Part shown: piece by piece, positions 37,553 to 51,500 of the stretch
Position numbering within the stretch: position 1 is the first letter of the stretch
How the letters are laid out: every line of letters starts with the position of its first letter
Origin: Cheilinus undulatus
Lineage: Eukaryota; Chordata; Actinopteri; Labriformes; Labridae
DNA: 64,000 nt
Reading direction: 5' to 3'
NCBI RefSeq assembly: GCF_018320785.1
Contig: NC_054884.1
Location: 23,003,667-23,067,666 of the forward strand
Made by a program: the position numbers and the translations under genes
Notes under the pieces: generated by a model
Database searches by the model: none
Seen by the model: only the letters and a program-made list of their open reading frames with translations
Told to the model about the DNA's origin: nothing

Positions 37553-38866
37553 CAGGGGCAGACTTTACCATTGGACAAAGATGGGCAATTGCCTGGGGCT
37601 CTGGCTATAGGGGCTCCCTGAACACATTACTAACCAAACCCTTTATCCTGCACCATCCTCTCCTCTAATAGATTAACATTTTGAGGGGTTTGCACACTCA
37701 TTTAAAGTTTGAAAAATAAAGTACATTTGGTCATGTTATAGTGGCATTACAGCTTCAAAAAATAAACACAGGGCTGTCAAGATTAATCGCATTCATCATG
37801 ATTAACTATGGTCCACAATTAGTGCACTAATTTGTTTTATCGCAATTAATTGCAAGCTTTATTTATGCTTTCAACAAACATGGTTACGCCCATCTCCCTG
37901 GAGCTACAGTGATGTAAAATTAGTCCACCACTGCTCCTTAATGTCTCATTTCAACATTTACCTTTTTACTGTTTACCTATGTCATTTTCAATCCATAACA
38001 AGTTCTTCTTACTGTAGTTAAGTTCATGTTAAAATCTTTAATCTATAAAAACATGTCTGTACTGAAACTGGTAGTCAGGTACTTTTGGTAGTAGACAAAT
38101 CCAAGATAGCACAGAAACAGGTTTAAAGGCAAAATAATGGAATTTTAGAATGTGATAAAAAGGATGTGCTTAACAACGGTTAACTAAAGAAATCCTGATT
38201 TTAATCGTGTTTAAATAATTCATTTTTTACAGCCCTAAATAAAATGTAAATAACATATATTTTTTGAGAACTACATTTTTAAAATCGTTTTATACAAAAA
38301 AAAAAAACAACTCAAAAAACAAATCATGTGGTGTAACTGTCATTTTACTAATTATTCTATAAGAAATATTTTTTCACATATATTAACAAATAAACATATT
38401 TTGCCAATTTCTGAATGGTTCTGGTTGATAAAACATGACCAAAACAGAAAAAAAAGAAGCAAAAATGGAACTGATATTTTTTTTTTTGAGAAAATTGTTC
38501 CTTTTTTTTGTTTACATTTTTAAAGTTTACTGTATTTTAAATTTCTATAGATAAACCTTATACTTTATATTTTATAAATAAATATGTTGTATTATATCAT
38601 GTATAACTTCATACTCTTTATCTAAGAAGAAGCATACTTAGTATCACACAGCTCGGATGTCATCGGGTAACCTGATGCTGATTTAGACTCTCCAAATACA
38701 CATTTTCAAATTTTTTGACATGTTCTGTTCAAACCGCATTGCTAACAATTTATATATACATTTTTTCATTCAACAGTATATGGGGGGGGGGGGGGGTTGT
38801 CAATGGATTTGGGGGGCCCCATGCATGTGCTCTCCTAGGGCCCCAAAATTGCTAAATTCGCCACTG
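37553..38866. mobile_element. hAT-type element (outer), carrying a nested hAT element
   Basis: Starts CAGGGGCAGACTTTACCATT and ends AAATTCGCCACTG. The ends are short imperfect inverted repeats flanked by an 8-bp duplication differing at one position (attcggac 37545-37552; attcagac 38867-38874). The ends are seen repeatedly in fish repeats ('gggcaattgcc...gggg', 'cctagggccccaaaattg'). It contains a G-run at 38781-38796. No transposase recognised. Confidence 0.75.
37769..38237. mobile_element. hAT-type non-autonomous element (inner)
   Basis: Starts CAGGGCTGTCAAGATTAATC and ends ACAGCCCTA. Flanked by an imperfect 8-bp duplication (aataaaca / aataaaat). The interior matches the element at 45048-45583 ('ggtccacaattagtgcac', 'aattaattgcaagcttta'). 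It sits inside 37553-38866, so it is the younger insertion. Confidence 0.75.
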
Positions 38867-39299
38867 ATTCAGACTTATAGAAGTACACACCAGGCAGTGT
38901 TAAGGTTTATCTCAAGGTCAAAAGACATCAAACTGTTTTATAAGCATGCAGTTATACCCATATAAGCCTATCCAAGGAACACTGAAGTTTCTGTTTGTCC
39001 TCCTGGATATGAAGCACAGAATTATTGCTATGTTATGTAATAGGTTTCAAATGAAAGGGCAGGCACTACACAATTACATGCTGGGCTGAAATAATAAAAT
39101 TCAAAGTCAGAGCTGACTGTTATTAAGTCAAAGATGAGTCACCATCTCCTCATATAGACTCAGTATCTAGTAATTATGATAAAGAAAAGATCTTTTAATC
39201 ACAACTTTCGAGTCAGTATTAACGATCGTATTAGTCCTTATATGGACTGAAGCTATCGTAATCTATTTAAACTGTTGGGTGGATAAAGTTTGTAGATAG

Positions 39300-39518
39300 A
39301 TAGGGAACTTTGGTTTTTCTAAACCGCTCTCTGATTGGCTGCTCCGGTCGAAGCCGCGCCTATGTCATCCTGCCCCAACACCGGCTGTCCTTCCACAGAC
39401 AGTTGTCATCAACTGCCAGTCTAACGGTTCCCTCTGTGAAATACTTCGACACCTTTTGACCTTCCGATAAACTTTAAGGTGAAAAGTTGTCCGAGCCGGC
39501 GTCGACAAACACACAGAC
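39300..39518 (+). promoter_or_regulatory. cyth1: cyth1 promoter and 5' UTR region
   Basis: Base composition turns GC/CpG-rich just before the first exon. An inverted CCAAT box (gattggct, 39333-39340) lies about 185 nt before the ATG. No TATA box is visible, so a dispersed CpG-type promoter is likely. Confidence 0.55.
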
Positions 39519-42500
39519 ATGGTTTTAAAGTCGGAGGACGGAGTTGGTAAGTTGCCTGTGTCGCTGTGTGTAGTTACAGTGAACCGAGCTAACCTACAGC
39601 TAACCAGACTGTGGCTAACCAGGATAGCTAGCCAATTAGCAACTGATGTAACTTTATCTAACGAAAGGTAACTCAAGCAAGCGCTCACCTATTTAATGAA
39701 AACACGGATTGTTGCAAGTTTTTGCTTATTTTCGTCCTGAGAGAGAGCGAGAGAGGGAGCAACAAGTCCCTATCTGACTTGACTATTTTGTTAATGCTCT
39801 GTGGCAGCAGGCTTTATTAACGGGCACAAGAGAGCCATTATTATTAATCTGGATTGAGGCCAGACCTCATGGGGATTTGTGCTGACAGGGCAGCACTTTA
39901 TAGTTCATGCTGTCTATAAATACGATCAATGCACTCTTTATTGGAGGGAAATGAAGGGATTGCCCTCTAAATTACTAGTTGACTTGACTGCAGTCTCCCA
40001 ACTTGTGACTCAGTGTGGACAGTGCCTCAAAGGAACAGTTTGGGAAGACTACAAGAAGTCAGAAATTGTGAACTTGCCTTTAAAATTCAGCACCAAACGT
40101 CCATAATTAATCGTAAATCAGCATCTTCTTAACTGCACTGTTTTCCTTTGAGCACCTCCACAGGATGTGCTTTAATGCTATCAGGAAGGAAAACCCTGTA
40201 AAAACATTGAGGGCTCCAGAATAACAAAATTTAGTTTAAAATAACATCACTCATTGTTTTAGGTATGGAAATGATATCAGAGTGGGCAGCTAATAACATG
40301 GGTTGTCTTAGTTGGTAGCTGCTGTCATGAAGGAATTATAAAAACTTCCATGAGTGCACTAGTGTACTGTAGTTTATTTGTGGTTTTTCACTTTAGCACA
40401 GTGATTTCCACTTTGCTTTAAAGCTGAAATCAATAAGAAAACGTACCCCAGTTGCGTCTCCCTGCCTGAGAGACACTTCACCCTGACAGAGTAGCTCAAG
40501 TTATTAGACACTTCTTCACTTGTCTCTTTCTTTTAAGAGTGTTTTTCTTCTCTGTGTGAAGGTACAGTTTGTCCTTGTGTGAATACAATCAGTCACCAGG
40601 GATTTTACCAGAACCACTCGATTATATCACTCTGTTTAGCTTGTTCTCCATGGACCAGGGAACATTTAAACAGACAATTATCGCCTTGTGAATGCTCAAA
40701 TGGACTGTTAATGCCTTGTAAACTGTGCCAGACACTGAATCTTTCAATCTAAAAACAAAGATTATTTTCAAGTCCTAGCGAAAAGGCTTTGCCTTGGGTT
40801 CTGGATCAGCTGCCATACTTGTGGTTAAAATTGAGCTCATTTTACTCTAAGATACTTCATTAGCGCTGTAAATAAGCTCTACTGTCTCACCAGCTTTGTT
40901 TATTTACACGGACCCAGGCAACCCTGGCATCTTGCTACCCCAGGGTGTTTTTGAGATACTTTTTTACCCAAGAAGAACTTAACCGAACCCTCCCTCTCTT
41001 TGCTGTGATTGGCTAGTGACACTGTGCCCATAAAATCATATTTTAAACCTTGCATATGAGAGGACATTTCATTTTGGCTTCCCTACAGCAAAGTGATTTC
41101 TGCAGTTAGCATTTTTGAAATAATTGTCTGGAATATCCATTGAGGTTTAAGTCAGTTCTCACTTATCCCAAAGAAGTGGTAGAAACTAAAAATGCAATCC
41201 AAACAGAATCTCAGGTCTCTGGAGGTTAACACCACTGCTATTCTAGTCTCTTTGATGTCAGTGTTAAAAATGCCTTAACAGTTCAAAACCAAACCATAAA
41301 CTTAACCTTCATCTAGGCACAGATTTCTATAAAATAAACCTAACCCACAGTCAGCGGTTAACATTAAAAAGCAGTTCAAGTTTGGTGAGGTTTTGGTACA
41401 AATGCTATCTGGTTAGGTTTTGGAAAAGGTCTTGGCTTAAAAGCTCAACGTGGAAGAGCAGGCTTTTGCACGTGGCCTTGAAGCCAACTTTGTTTCAAAA
41501 CACAAACATACATAGAGCATTTTCCTTTAATTACAGTTTACGCCGATATTGATTTGGCTCCGTTGCCACCTATGATTAGAGTCAGAGCCACGTTGCCCTC
41601 ACTTTGGTCATTGTGCTTTTTATATCAATCGGTCAGGCAGCATAATAGTCCCACCTTGTCGACTGTGTTAAAGATTAAACAAAACTGTTTAGTCTTTGTG
41701 TGTGCAGGGGATGGTTTCATCAAGTCTAATTTAAGAACAAAACCTGTTGTTAAGTGATATATTTTTACATTTTGGTTTTTAGCTGTTGCTTGTGTCCAAG
41801 AGAGGTGGGGTTTACCTCATGCCTGCTCAACTTTGTCAGTGTTTAGAAAACACATGCAAAACTGCACCTTCCAATCCTTTCTCTCTCCCTCTCTCGGACG
41901 CCAGTGTCCACGGGGGGGAGCTTGTCTTTGTGGTATGCTCATATAGGCGGGGAGGGAGGAGTCAAGATGGACAGAGGGGGAGGTGGGGTAGAGAGAGATG
42001 AGAGTTCAAGGGTTTCCCCCTCTCAAAGACACTCATCCTCATTTAGCTGCAGGCCCGCTCCCCTCCTGTGTCCCCTCTGCTGGCATGAGTGAGGATTAAG
42101 GAGCAGGGAGGCTGCACCAGAGGACCACAGGATTGGGATTGGAAAGCTTGGGCAGGACTGGATTATTTTTGTGAATTTAAAGACCTCAAACTGGACTGCA
42201 GAAACAGGCTTTTTTATTTACTGGAATTTTTGACTGGAGTCTGGAGGAGCCTAAAAAGTAACTGGAGCAGCAATAAGACAACTCAGTAATCAGCCTAGAA
42301 CTGGGTGTTTCTGATTGCACTGAGACCAAGTGGTGAGAACAGAAGCTTTCTGTGGTATGAGCCTCAGGATTATTACACAAATGTGTAGGTGTTAAGTGTG
42401 TCATCAAACTTCTGCATCAGACCTGTTTTGAAGAACTTAATCTGAATGAGTGAGCATGTATGTCGTCACGTCTTTTTGAGATTGCTGGAAATGCTGCTAG

Positions 42501-45500
42501 AACGTACATGATGTTTTTGTATCTTTTTTGTGTGTCACTGTGTCTGCACAGGATGTTAATTGTTGCATAAGTTTCAAACTAGAGTGTGGAGGTAGATGGA
42601 TAGAGGTAGCTTTTAGTCTAAGTACGTTAGCTGTTCATAACAGCTGGTCATTTGCAGCAATGCCATGGTAAGGTGTCTCGTTACGGGCCAACACAAACAC
42701 AGGCTCAGTGACCTGGAGACTATGCAGAGCAGCTGGTTCAGGAGAGACATGTTGTGATCTACGTCAGAATGTGTTTATGTTTGAAGAGCTGGACCATCAG
42801 GCATCATGAAATATCATCTCATTTCCTCTCAATAGAAGACAGAGAGAGGAAGTTAGCTGAATGCCAGTGTCACTGCCTGTCTGCACATAATGGGCACAGG
42901 TTTATAATAAGAGCTGCTGCACAAGCCTTTTTGAACTTGGGAGGTTTTCTTTGTGTGTGATAAAAGTGTGTGGCAATGTCTGTGTGAGTCGGCAGGATGC
43001 AAACTATGTCAGTACCGAGGCGGTGGCACATGGCATGCCACTGCACCTAATTTGCGTACATGTTATAAGAAAGTCTTGATAGTTTGACAGAGATCTTCTT
43101 TTCTGAACTTTGAACTCATGTTGCTGTACTTTTTTAGGGCATACAGCTATCAACTTGACAACAAATAAAGGGAACTGATAGGCATTTTTTGTCATTATTA
43201 ACAAATGTTCCCTAAAATTTAAAGGATGCCTGTTTTTTTTCATTTTCTTTTTTCTTACATAGCAGTTTCTACTGTAGGAACTAGGACTGAATTTTGGAAA
43301 AAAAATCTAATTGGGTTTTTTCTACCCAATATTGCAATTGCGATTTGAAATGTGATTATTCCTTGAGTTCCTCATCTTATGTAGGCTATTTTCCAACAAA
43401 CACAAGTAATAAATCATTCTATATTACAATGAATACATTATTAGCCTAAACAAGGGCTGAACAATTTTGAAAAAAATACCTAGCTAATTGTGATGATTTT
43501 GACTCATATTGTAAACTGGAGATGAATTGTTGTATTGTCATTCTCATATTTAATAAGACAAAATTATAAAAATGAAGAAAGTAGGGTTTTTTGTGGACCA
43601 TTCTAGAAAGAGACTCTTGAATGATTGCATCATTATGTAATACATAACATCTCTGCTGCAAGAAAAAAGTTTTAAACTAGTAGTTTGACATAAATTCCAG
43701 GTTAAAGACATATTGCACCTTCTGCAATTTGAAAATTGCAGCAGGCCATATTATGATTTAATCTAATTTTCGATTAATTGCCCAGCTCTAGTAGGAACCC
43801 TTTCCTCCAAAAACTCCTTTCTTTCAAGTTAATTCTTTTGGAAAAAAGAAAAGATGAAAGTGTAACTTTTTGGATGTAGTCTGTAATTTTAGGGGGGTTA
43901 GTGTGTAGCATGCATCAGTACATCATTGGAGTTGGAAGTCTGCCTTTAATATTGATTATTAGGACTAAATCCAGCACATTGTTGTTGCTGTGCTCTACAA
44001 ATAATGATACGTTTTGTGTGGTTGTGTGGTACAAAGGATGTGAAATTCTGGTCTGATATGGACCCAAAAGCTGTATTAGTATTTATGTATTCATTCATTT
44101 ATTTGATATGCTCTATTTCAGTATTTTTTTAGTGGAATAGCTAATTTAGAAAAAAAAGCATGGAATGATTATCAATGCTGTCTATATATATATATATATA
44201 TATCTACATACTATATATATATATATAAAATATATTAGTATGTAAAATCTTTGTAACCTTCATTAAAGCCTAGCTTTGGCCTGTAACTCATCATAAAGGT
44301 TTGTTTTCATTGAAAAACATAGGGGAATTTCAGCAGCAGGTGACTGTGCAGAAGCATGACGTTTATAATACGTAACATAAGGATCAGCCATGTTAAACAT
44401 TTTCTCGTATTACTGGATGTGAAACTTTTGGGGCTTTTTTCTCCTCTTTTGAGTTTTCTGAAGAAAAACCACAAGTCAGTAGCTGACAGGTCAGTACTTC
44501 CCTCTTCATCTTATCACACCCCTGCAGTGTCTGTGGGCTGGTGAGCTTCTGTTCTATCAGTCGTGAACTGTTAGGAGTGAGTAATAGATGTAAGGCGGGA
44601 TGGACACAGGAGCTCACCCGATGCAGTAAGATGAGAGAGTCTAAATGAGCTTTTGTCAATGGAAGATTGTTTTCCTTGGGATTAATTTTGATAAATTTAT
44701 TTACTTAACTTGGAAAAGAAATCACTTCTTTCTAAAACCTTTATCTTGTTTTAAATCTACAGTACTTCAAAATGTGTACTTTTTAAACATTTCTTCTCCT
44801 GTGATGTTCTTTGTTTTTGAAATTCAGATATGATTTAATTGTTGTAATAGAGGCTGTCTCTGCTTCAGTATGTTGCACAATTTTAGTTGGCTTGTGTCAG
44901 TTCTGTATATTGTCACACATTACTGTATACGGTCATAATACTGCTACACATTTTCACTTTATTAAGCCATTCCAACTTTTTAGATTCCCTCTGTTCAATG
45001 TTGAGTGTTTCACATTCTTACACTTACAGTTTTTTAACCAATAATACTAGGGCTGTCAAGATTTATTGAGTTAATCACAGTTAATTAAGGTCCACAATTA
45101 GTGCACTTATATATTTAACCGTGATTAATTGCATACTTTATTGTCCCTTTTCAACACACTTTGGTTAAGGCTGCCACAGCACAGTTGGTGCAGCCACAGT
45201 AATGTCCAATAAGCCCACTACTGCTCCTTTTGTCTCATTCCACTTTAAAATACTCACAAATCATTTAGAGGACAAGTCAAAAGTAATCAGCATCTTTTTA
45301 ATAGTCTCTTGTTTCATTTTCAATCCACTGCAAGTTCCTTTTTCTGTGGTTAAGTCTATGTTTCAATCTTCAATCTACTTTTTAAGTTGGTCTGTATTGA
45401 AACAGTAAGTCAATTACCCTTGGTTTAAGACAGCAGAAAAATTCCAAAAATGACATAAAAATAGTTTGAATTGTAAAATTTTGGAATTTTAAAATGCATT

Positions 45501-48500
45501 AAAAATGGTGCGAGTAATCGTGATTAACGACCAAAACTCTGAGATGAATTGCGTTTAAAAATTGTAATGTTTTGACAGCCCTAAATAATACATAACTATT
45601 TGATGAAATAAGTCATTTTCCAAGGGCTGGACAGTAAGTAAAGTAAATTAAAAGACTTGATCTTGTTTTTATGCCTTAATTACAGAGATAGAACAGTGAA
45701 TAAAATCATAAACTGGGAAGCAAGTGGGGATAACTAGCAGGAAAAGAGAGATGCCACTTAAAGACAACAGCCTCTGTATGTGGAGTAGGCAGACATAATT
45801 AGGGTTGGGTGTTGTATGTGTTTTTTTTCTGATAGCGGTGCTAAACCGATGCTTTTTTTGTACCTAGACGGTGCTTCATTTGAAACTTGTAAGTGAGAGA
45901 AAGTGTTTTACACATCAGCAGCTGAATTAAAGCTGTGTGGGTTTCGTAAACAATTCAGAAATAGAACATATTAGCAAAGGAAACAGGTGTAACTTGTTCA
46001 CACATAATTCGAGTGACTCCTTTGTAGTGACAGCAGTCATGTTGGGGTGGCAGGGTACAGAAATGATGCACCAACATCTGTGTTGTATTTCGGTAGTGTG
46101 TTGGTACCGGTACTGTGCTGGTACCAGATTTTGATACTCATCTATAGACATAATCCTCAGCCTACAAGCGCTCTTAGTAACGAGGAGTTTTGTTTTAAGG
46201 AAAGAAAATACTAGGTTGCTTTTTTAAGTTATATTTCAAGAACAAGGAGCTTGATTTCCTGTAAGGCAAGTTCTTTGCAAAGTTCTACTATCTGGGGCCC
46301 CAGTAACCTGGTGGTTAGTTTGCCTGCCCCATGTACAGAGGGTGTTGTCCTTGATTGGGGTGAATTCGAACATATGACTCCTTTCCTGCATGTCATACTC
46401 CCTACTCTTTCTCTCTAATTTCAGATACTACCCACTGTCCTTACTAACTAATAAAGGCATAAAAAACTTTAAACCCTTGTATGTTGTTGAAGATAGTAAA
46501 AACTAAATTAATCATGTTTAGATATCGTGGTCTTTGTCAAAGGCTTAATAAATCTTCCAGCAACAATGACTGGCAGCATTTTTTGTATTTGGATGACCTT
46601 TGAGTAAGCCTTGACTTGTTTTTCTTGGATCCTCATGTAAAAAAAGACTTTTGCATGTTTAAGTGGTACGATGCAACTAAAAAGGAGAAATGTTTTTATT
46701 GTAGTTTTTTATTCCTCTCTTTTATTTAACTTTTGATGTTTTGTTGTGACCAAAGTCATTCTTTTCCAGTAGTGCATATATGTGTATGCTGTGTGTTTGT
46801 GTGTATATGCTTTTGTATTAGACAAAGGGGTTCAGTTTCATCCTCCACTTTGGGCTGTAGATGCTGGCAGTGTGCTCTGAATGATCATATTTTGTGTTGC
46901 CATAGTGAGCCAGAGCAGTGGGACTCTCAGGTCACTCTCCTTCCATATGTGTGTGTGTGTTGTTATGCCATCCAGCTATTGTGTGTAGGAGAGAATGTTA
47001 GATCTTTGTATCTGAGTGCTGTGTGTGTTTTTCTCCTCAGTGCCTGATGACCTCAGTCCAGAGGAGAGACAGGAGCTGGAGAGCATCCGCCGCAGAAAAC
47101 AAGAACTACTGCACGACATACAAGTAAAAAGACACACATGCACACATTTGCCAAGCCTCTTTTGAAGCTAGGGGAGTTAAACTTCACAGTATGAATGAAT
47201 AAAGCAACAAAACACAAATAAGTGTTCTTAGGAGGAAGTGTCTATTGCTTTTCATGAATACTTGATCAATTGTAAACTTGTCCTTTAACTTGAGTTGCAT
47301 TTTGTAAGGAAATAACAAGAAAGACAGGATTGTACATTATGCACACTTTTTTTTTCTTCCCTCTTTGTCTGAACCTCTCATTGTTCAGGTGGTCCTCTGT
47401 GCTCTCTGTGTCCTTGAGTAGAATTTGTACCTCCACGTCTAGACTAGTGCATTGGGAGGGTTAGGGGGTATAGGCATCTGCCCACTGGAGCGTTACTGTA
47501 CACATTCACAATGGATGATCTTCTTTGTGTGGGGTGCTAGTGTTTGAAGGGGGAGGGTCTCAAGTGTACATCTTTGTGTGTATGTTTTCCTGAAGCTACC
47601 TTTGCCTTTAGGGACAGGATCCCCCCCTGCATTGGTTTCCCATTCAGCCTTAAATAAATTAGCAGGACTGTCTGTGTCAGCTCTTTATCTGGGTATGTTT
47701 GTTTGCAAGATGAAAAAAAAAACAGGCATTACACTCGTGACACCCAGCCAGTATCACATATGGATGTGGTGTTTTGACCAGCTCTTGAATGATTTGATTA
47801 ACACAAGGATTTGTGAATATAAATTAAACAAACTTGTGCTTTTTATCTATCATCAGTATCTCTTATCAGTATTTGTTGTAGTATTTGACATGGTTCTCAT
47901 CTGACATCATCTGTAGACCCCCAAATAATGCAGTGCATATGACAGAGAACTCAGGAAAAATGTGTGATTAAAATAATCCCAAGCTTGAATATTTATCAAC
48001 CCTCTAGCCTTCTTTTTTATGAACTAATTGAGCCGCCACAGTCTTACGTGGTGCTTTGCTGTCTTTTAATTATTACAGTATTTATTTTCAGTATTTGATT
48101 CTGTAAAGCTGTTTAAATTGCTTTATGAATAGAGCTTTATAAATGAACTTGCTTTGCCATGCATTTTGTAACCCATCAAACTGTCACCCTCAACGCATAA
48201 CAATTTTGCCTTCAGATAAAGGTCATCCTTTAGAAAGAGAATCATTGACATAATTATTTAAATGTGCTGGGCTGATTAAGCAGAATTACAGTCATTTCCG
48301 TTGTTCTAACTACACAGGAAATCTGTGTCCTTGTAGCTGGAGGAGTAATGAGTCCGGACAGGGTTAATTAATATCAGTGAAGTGGGTCTTTCTCCACATT
48401 GTGTTTGGTTTAAAGAAAAAGATGACCTTCTTCATATTGTCTTTGAGTTGTTTATTCTTCAACCATGATCACTGGAAGCAGCAGCTTTGCATTTAACAGA

Positions 48501-51500
48501 AAGTCATAGGGCATACTGCATACATGCCGCACATTTGTGCATTACCTCTGAGGGAAATAAATTTCACTTCTAAAGCAGAACAATTTTATTACCTGATTTT
48601 GAATAAGTTTGAATTATCTGAATTTACACCTAGTGCAAGAGAATATGAAGGCAAAGCTCACACCCTCATAGAGAAATATTTGGAACAAAAAGGTTGGAGG
48701 CAAGGCAAATGCAGCATGCACAATAAAAGCCATTCTTACTAAACTATATTGGTAATACTTTTAAAATTTACCTTTAAGGTGAGGTGTCCTTAACATCTGC
48801 CGTACTGTACATTTCATTCAAACATTTTAGAAAGTCAGAAAAACTTGATGGAACAGAAATATCTTGGCCAGAATGCTAACTTGCAGTTCAAAAAAGTAAA
48901 CGTCTACTGCCCTGTCACAATATAGAAGAAGGTCAAATTAGTTGCATAGCATGTACTGTAGGTACAGGGCAGTTTAAAAATAGCTACTCAGAGAAGTGGG
49001 GATGTCTGCATATTTGTTGAATGAATCAAAAAATTTGATTGAATTCAGTAGGCCACCCGATAAAATGTGAAATATAATTCTGTATTTAATTTGTCTAAAG
49101 GCGAGTTAATTTATCCTGAGCTTCAAACTGTAATGGTTAAACAAGTTCACACCATAACGATGCAAAGTTAGTTTACAGTATGTGGCTAACGTTAGCAGTG
49201 CTAGCACAGCCGGTCTTCCTTCCTTTTTGGCAGGTTATCATTCCCATTCCAGTGCTGAATAGTTACTCAATGTTTTTGTCCTCAAACTTTAAATTATGTG
49301 TTTTAGGACTGGCATTTTCTGTCCAAACTACATTTCATTATCGGTATTAATATCAGTATTGGCTTAATGTAATTTGTTAATATCAGCATATCAAAAATTG
49401 GCAAAAATCCAATATAGCGCATCCCTGAATATCACCCGAAAAAGACCTCTGTTTGAAACATTGTGATTATTTAAGGATTTGTGGCATTTAGTAAGTGTAA
49501 AGTCTAATCTTACTCTTCTTGCTTTTCAAAATATAACAAACCAGTGATACACTATCACATCAATACAGTTGCATCCGTATGTATTATTGATTATAGCACT
49601 GAGTGATATTACAAGATAATATTTAAGTAATCTAGAAGATGTTTTGAATCCCCAGCAGAACAAAACGACCTAAAGAAAGCTGGTTATAATTTCCATTACA
49701 ATTATTTGAATAACTATCAAACAGCTATCAAACAGAATCCCTTGTCCATTTTGAGTAAGCAGGACCTCTAGAATACATAAAGAGATCAAACCAAAATGTA
49801 CAATACTGTCTTAAACACAAACATGCCCTGCAGGGAGCGACACTGCGTTAGTAGATTGATGGACTTTATTACCGAGGTCGACTGTGGCGCTGCGCATTTC
49901 TCCTCTAAGCTCACCAGGTCTCGCCCTGGGGGGTTGATGGGTAATGAGCCATGAAATATTCCGGTAATGGAGACAGACGATGCTGCTTGTTTATGTGGGA
50001 GGGTAACCATGGAAACACACATGGAGGAATCCAGACAAGTGCAGTTATTCACCTTGTTTACCTTTTTTAACACACTCAGTGGGAGTTGTAGATGATTATA
50101 GTTCGACTCTGAGACTCGTCTGCGTCTCTTTCTCTTCTATAATTATCTCAGTTCATTATCTTTTCTGCTTGGCTCAGTGTTTCTTTCCATCTGTTTCTCT
50201 CTTCTGTTCTTTCCACTCATAACCTCTGAGCTCTGTAGTGCAGCTCAGCTAAGCCAGTCAAAGTCTTTGATCCCACGTATGCCCGGCGTCTCCCCTCCAG
50301 TGCAACACTCAGTTGGCCAGGGAGGGAGTCACGAAGGGAAGAGCGGAGGGGGCCGGCTGGGTAAATCTGGGTCAGCACAGGGGAGAGGGAATCAGGGGAA
50401 AGGGTGGTCAGCGCTGACCCCAGAACAGGTGCTTCGGCTCCCAGAGAGGATTTTCTGTAGAGGGTGGCTGTTCAACAAAACTCCTGCAGAGAAGAAGACA
50501 GAGACGGACTGGGAGAGTGAATCACGGCTGCACTTTTAGGGTTATATTTTCTGGGTCAGCTTGTCTGTAAAGTAGTCGTCTGGATGTGTTGGTCAGAGAT
50601 GTAGCCGGACCAGACAACCATGTGTAAAGCACGCCACATGGATTGAAGCAATCTCAAAGGCTTATGGGAAGGGTCAGACATCACAATAATGGCTATTTTT
50701 TACTTGTTTGTTTACTGTTTTTGCATAAAAGTAAAAAATAATCTCTTTTCTTTCCCTCTGTCTGTTTCTGTTTCATGGTGCTCCTCCTGTCTTGCTGTCT
50801 GCTCTCAGCGGCTGAAGGATGAGATAGCAGAGGTGACCATAGAGATTGAAAGCCTGGGCCAGACTGAAGAGAGGTAAAGTGCCTTTCAACAACCCTTTAT
50901 GTGCATGTGTGTGGGCAGCTATGGTTCGCTCAGCTGTGGTTCTAGAGGAAGTGCACTCAAAGTAAAAAGACGCAAAAATCATCTGAAAAAAACAGCTCAA
51001 CAAGCTGAATATTACCAATAGTTGGTTACATTATTGATTAAGCTGTCAGATAGTTTCTCCAGTGGTTGTTTAGTTAATTGACTCAGGAAATCGAGAAAAA
51101 ACAGCCATCGCTGTTCTAAGAATCTCAAGATTTGGTCTCTGCTTATAAGAAATTGAAAGAATGATCTAAATTGTGTTGAATTGAGAGGTTTTGTTCTTTT
51201 TAATCTGTGTAGGAAAAGTATGCAGAGGAACAAACAGATGGCCATGGGCCGAAAGAAGTTCAACATGGACCCGAAGAAGGTGAGGATTAATTGGGCTCTT
51301 TCAGAAGTCAAAGATAAGCTGCAAATTACTGCAGTTTTTTTTGTCAATATAGATGTTGTTTTTACCCTCCTTTATTGATTCATGGTTCACATTAAAGAAA
51401 TTCAAAAACATGGAAAAAATGCATCCCATTTTCTTTAAATGTTTGTTTTGTCCTACAAACGCCTTAAACCTTAAAAATATAACATTAGTGATAAACCTGG

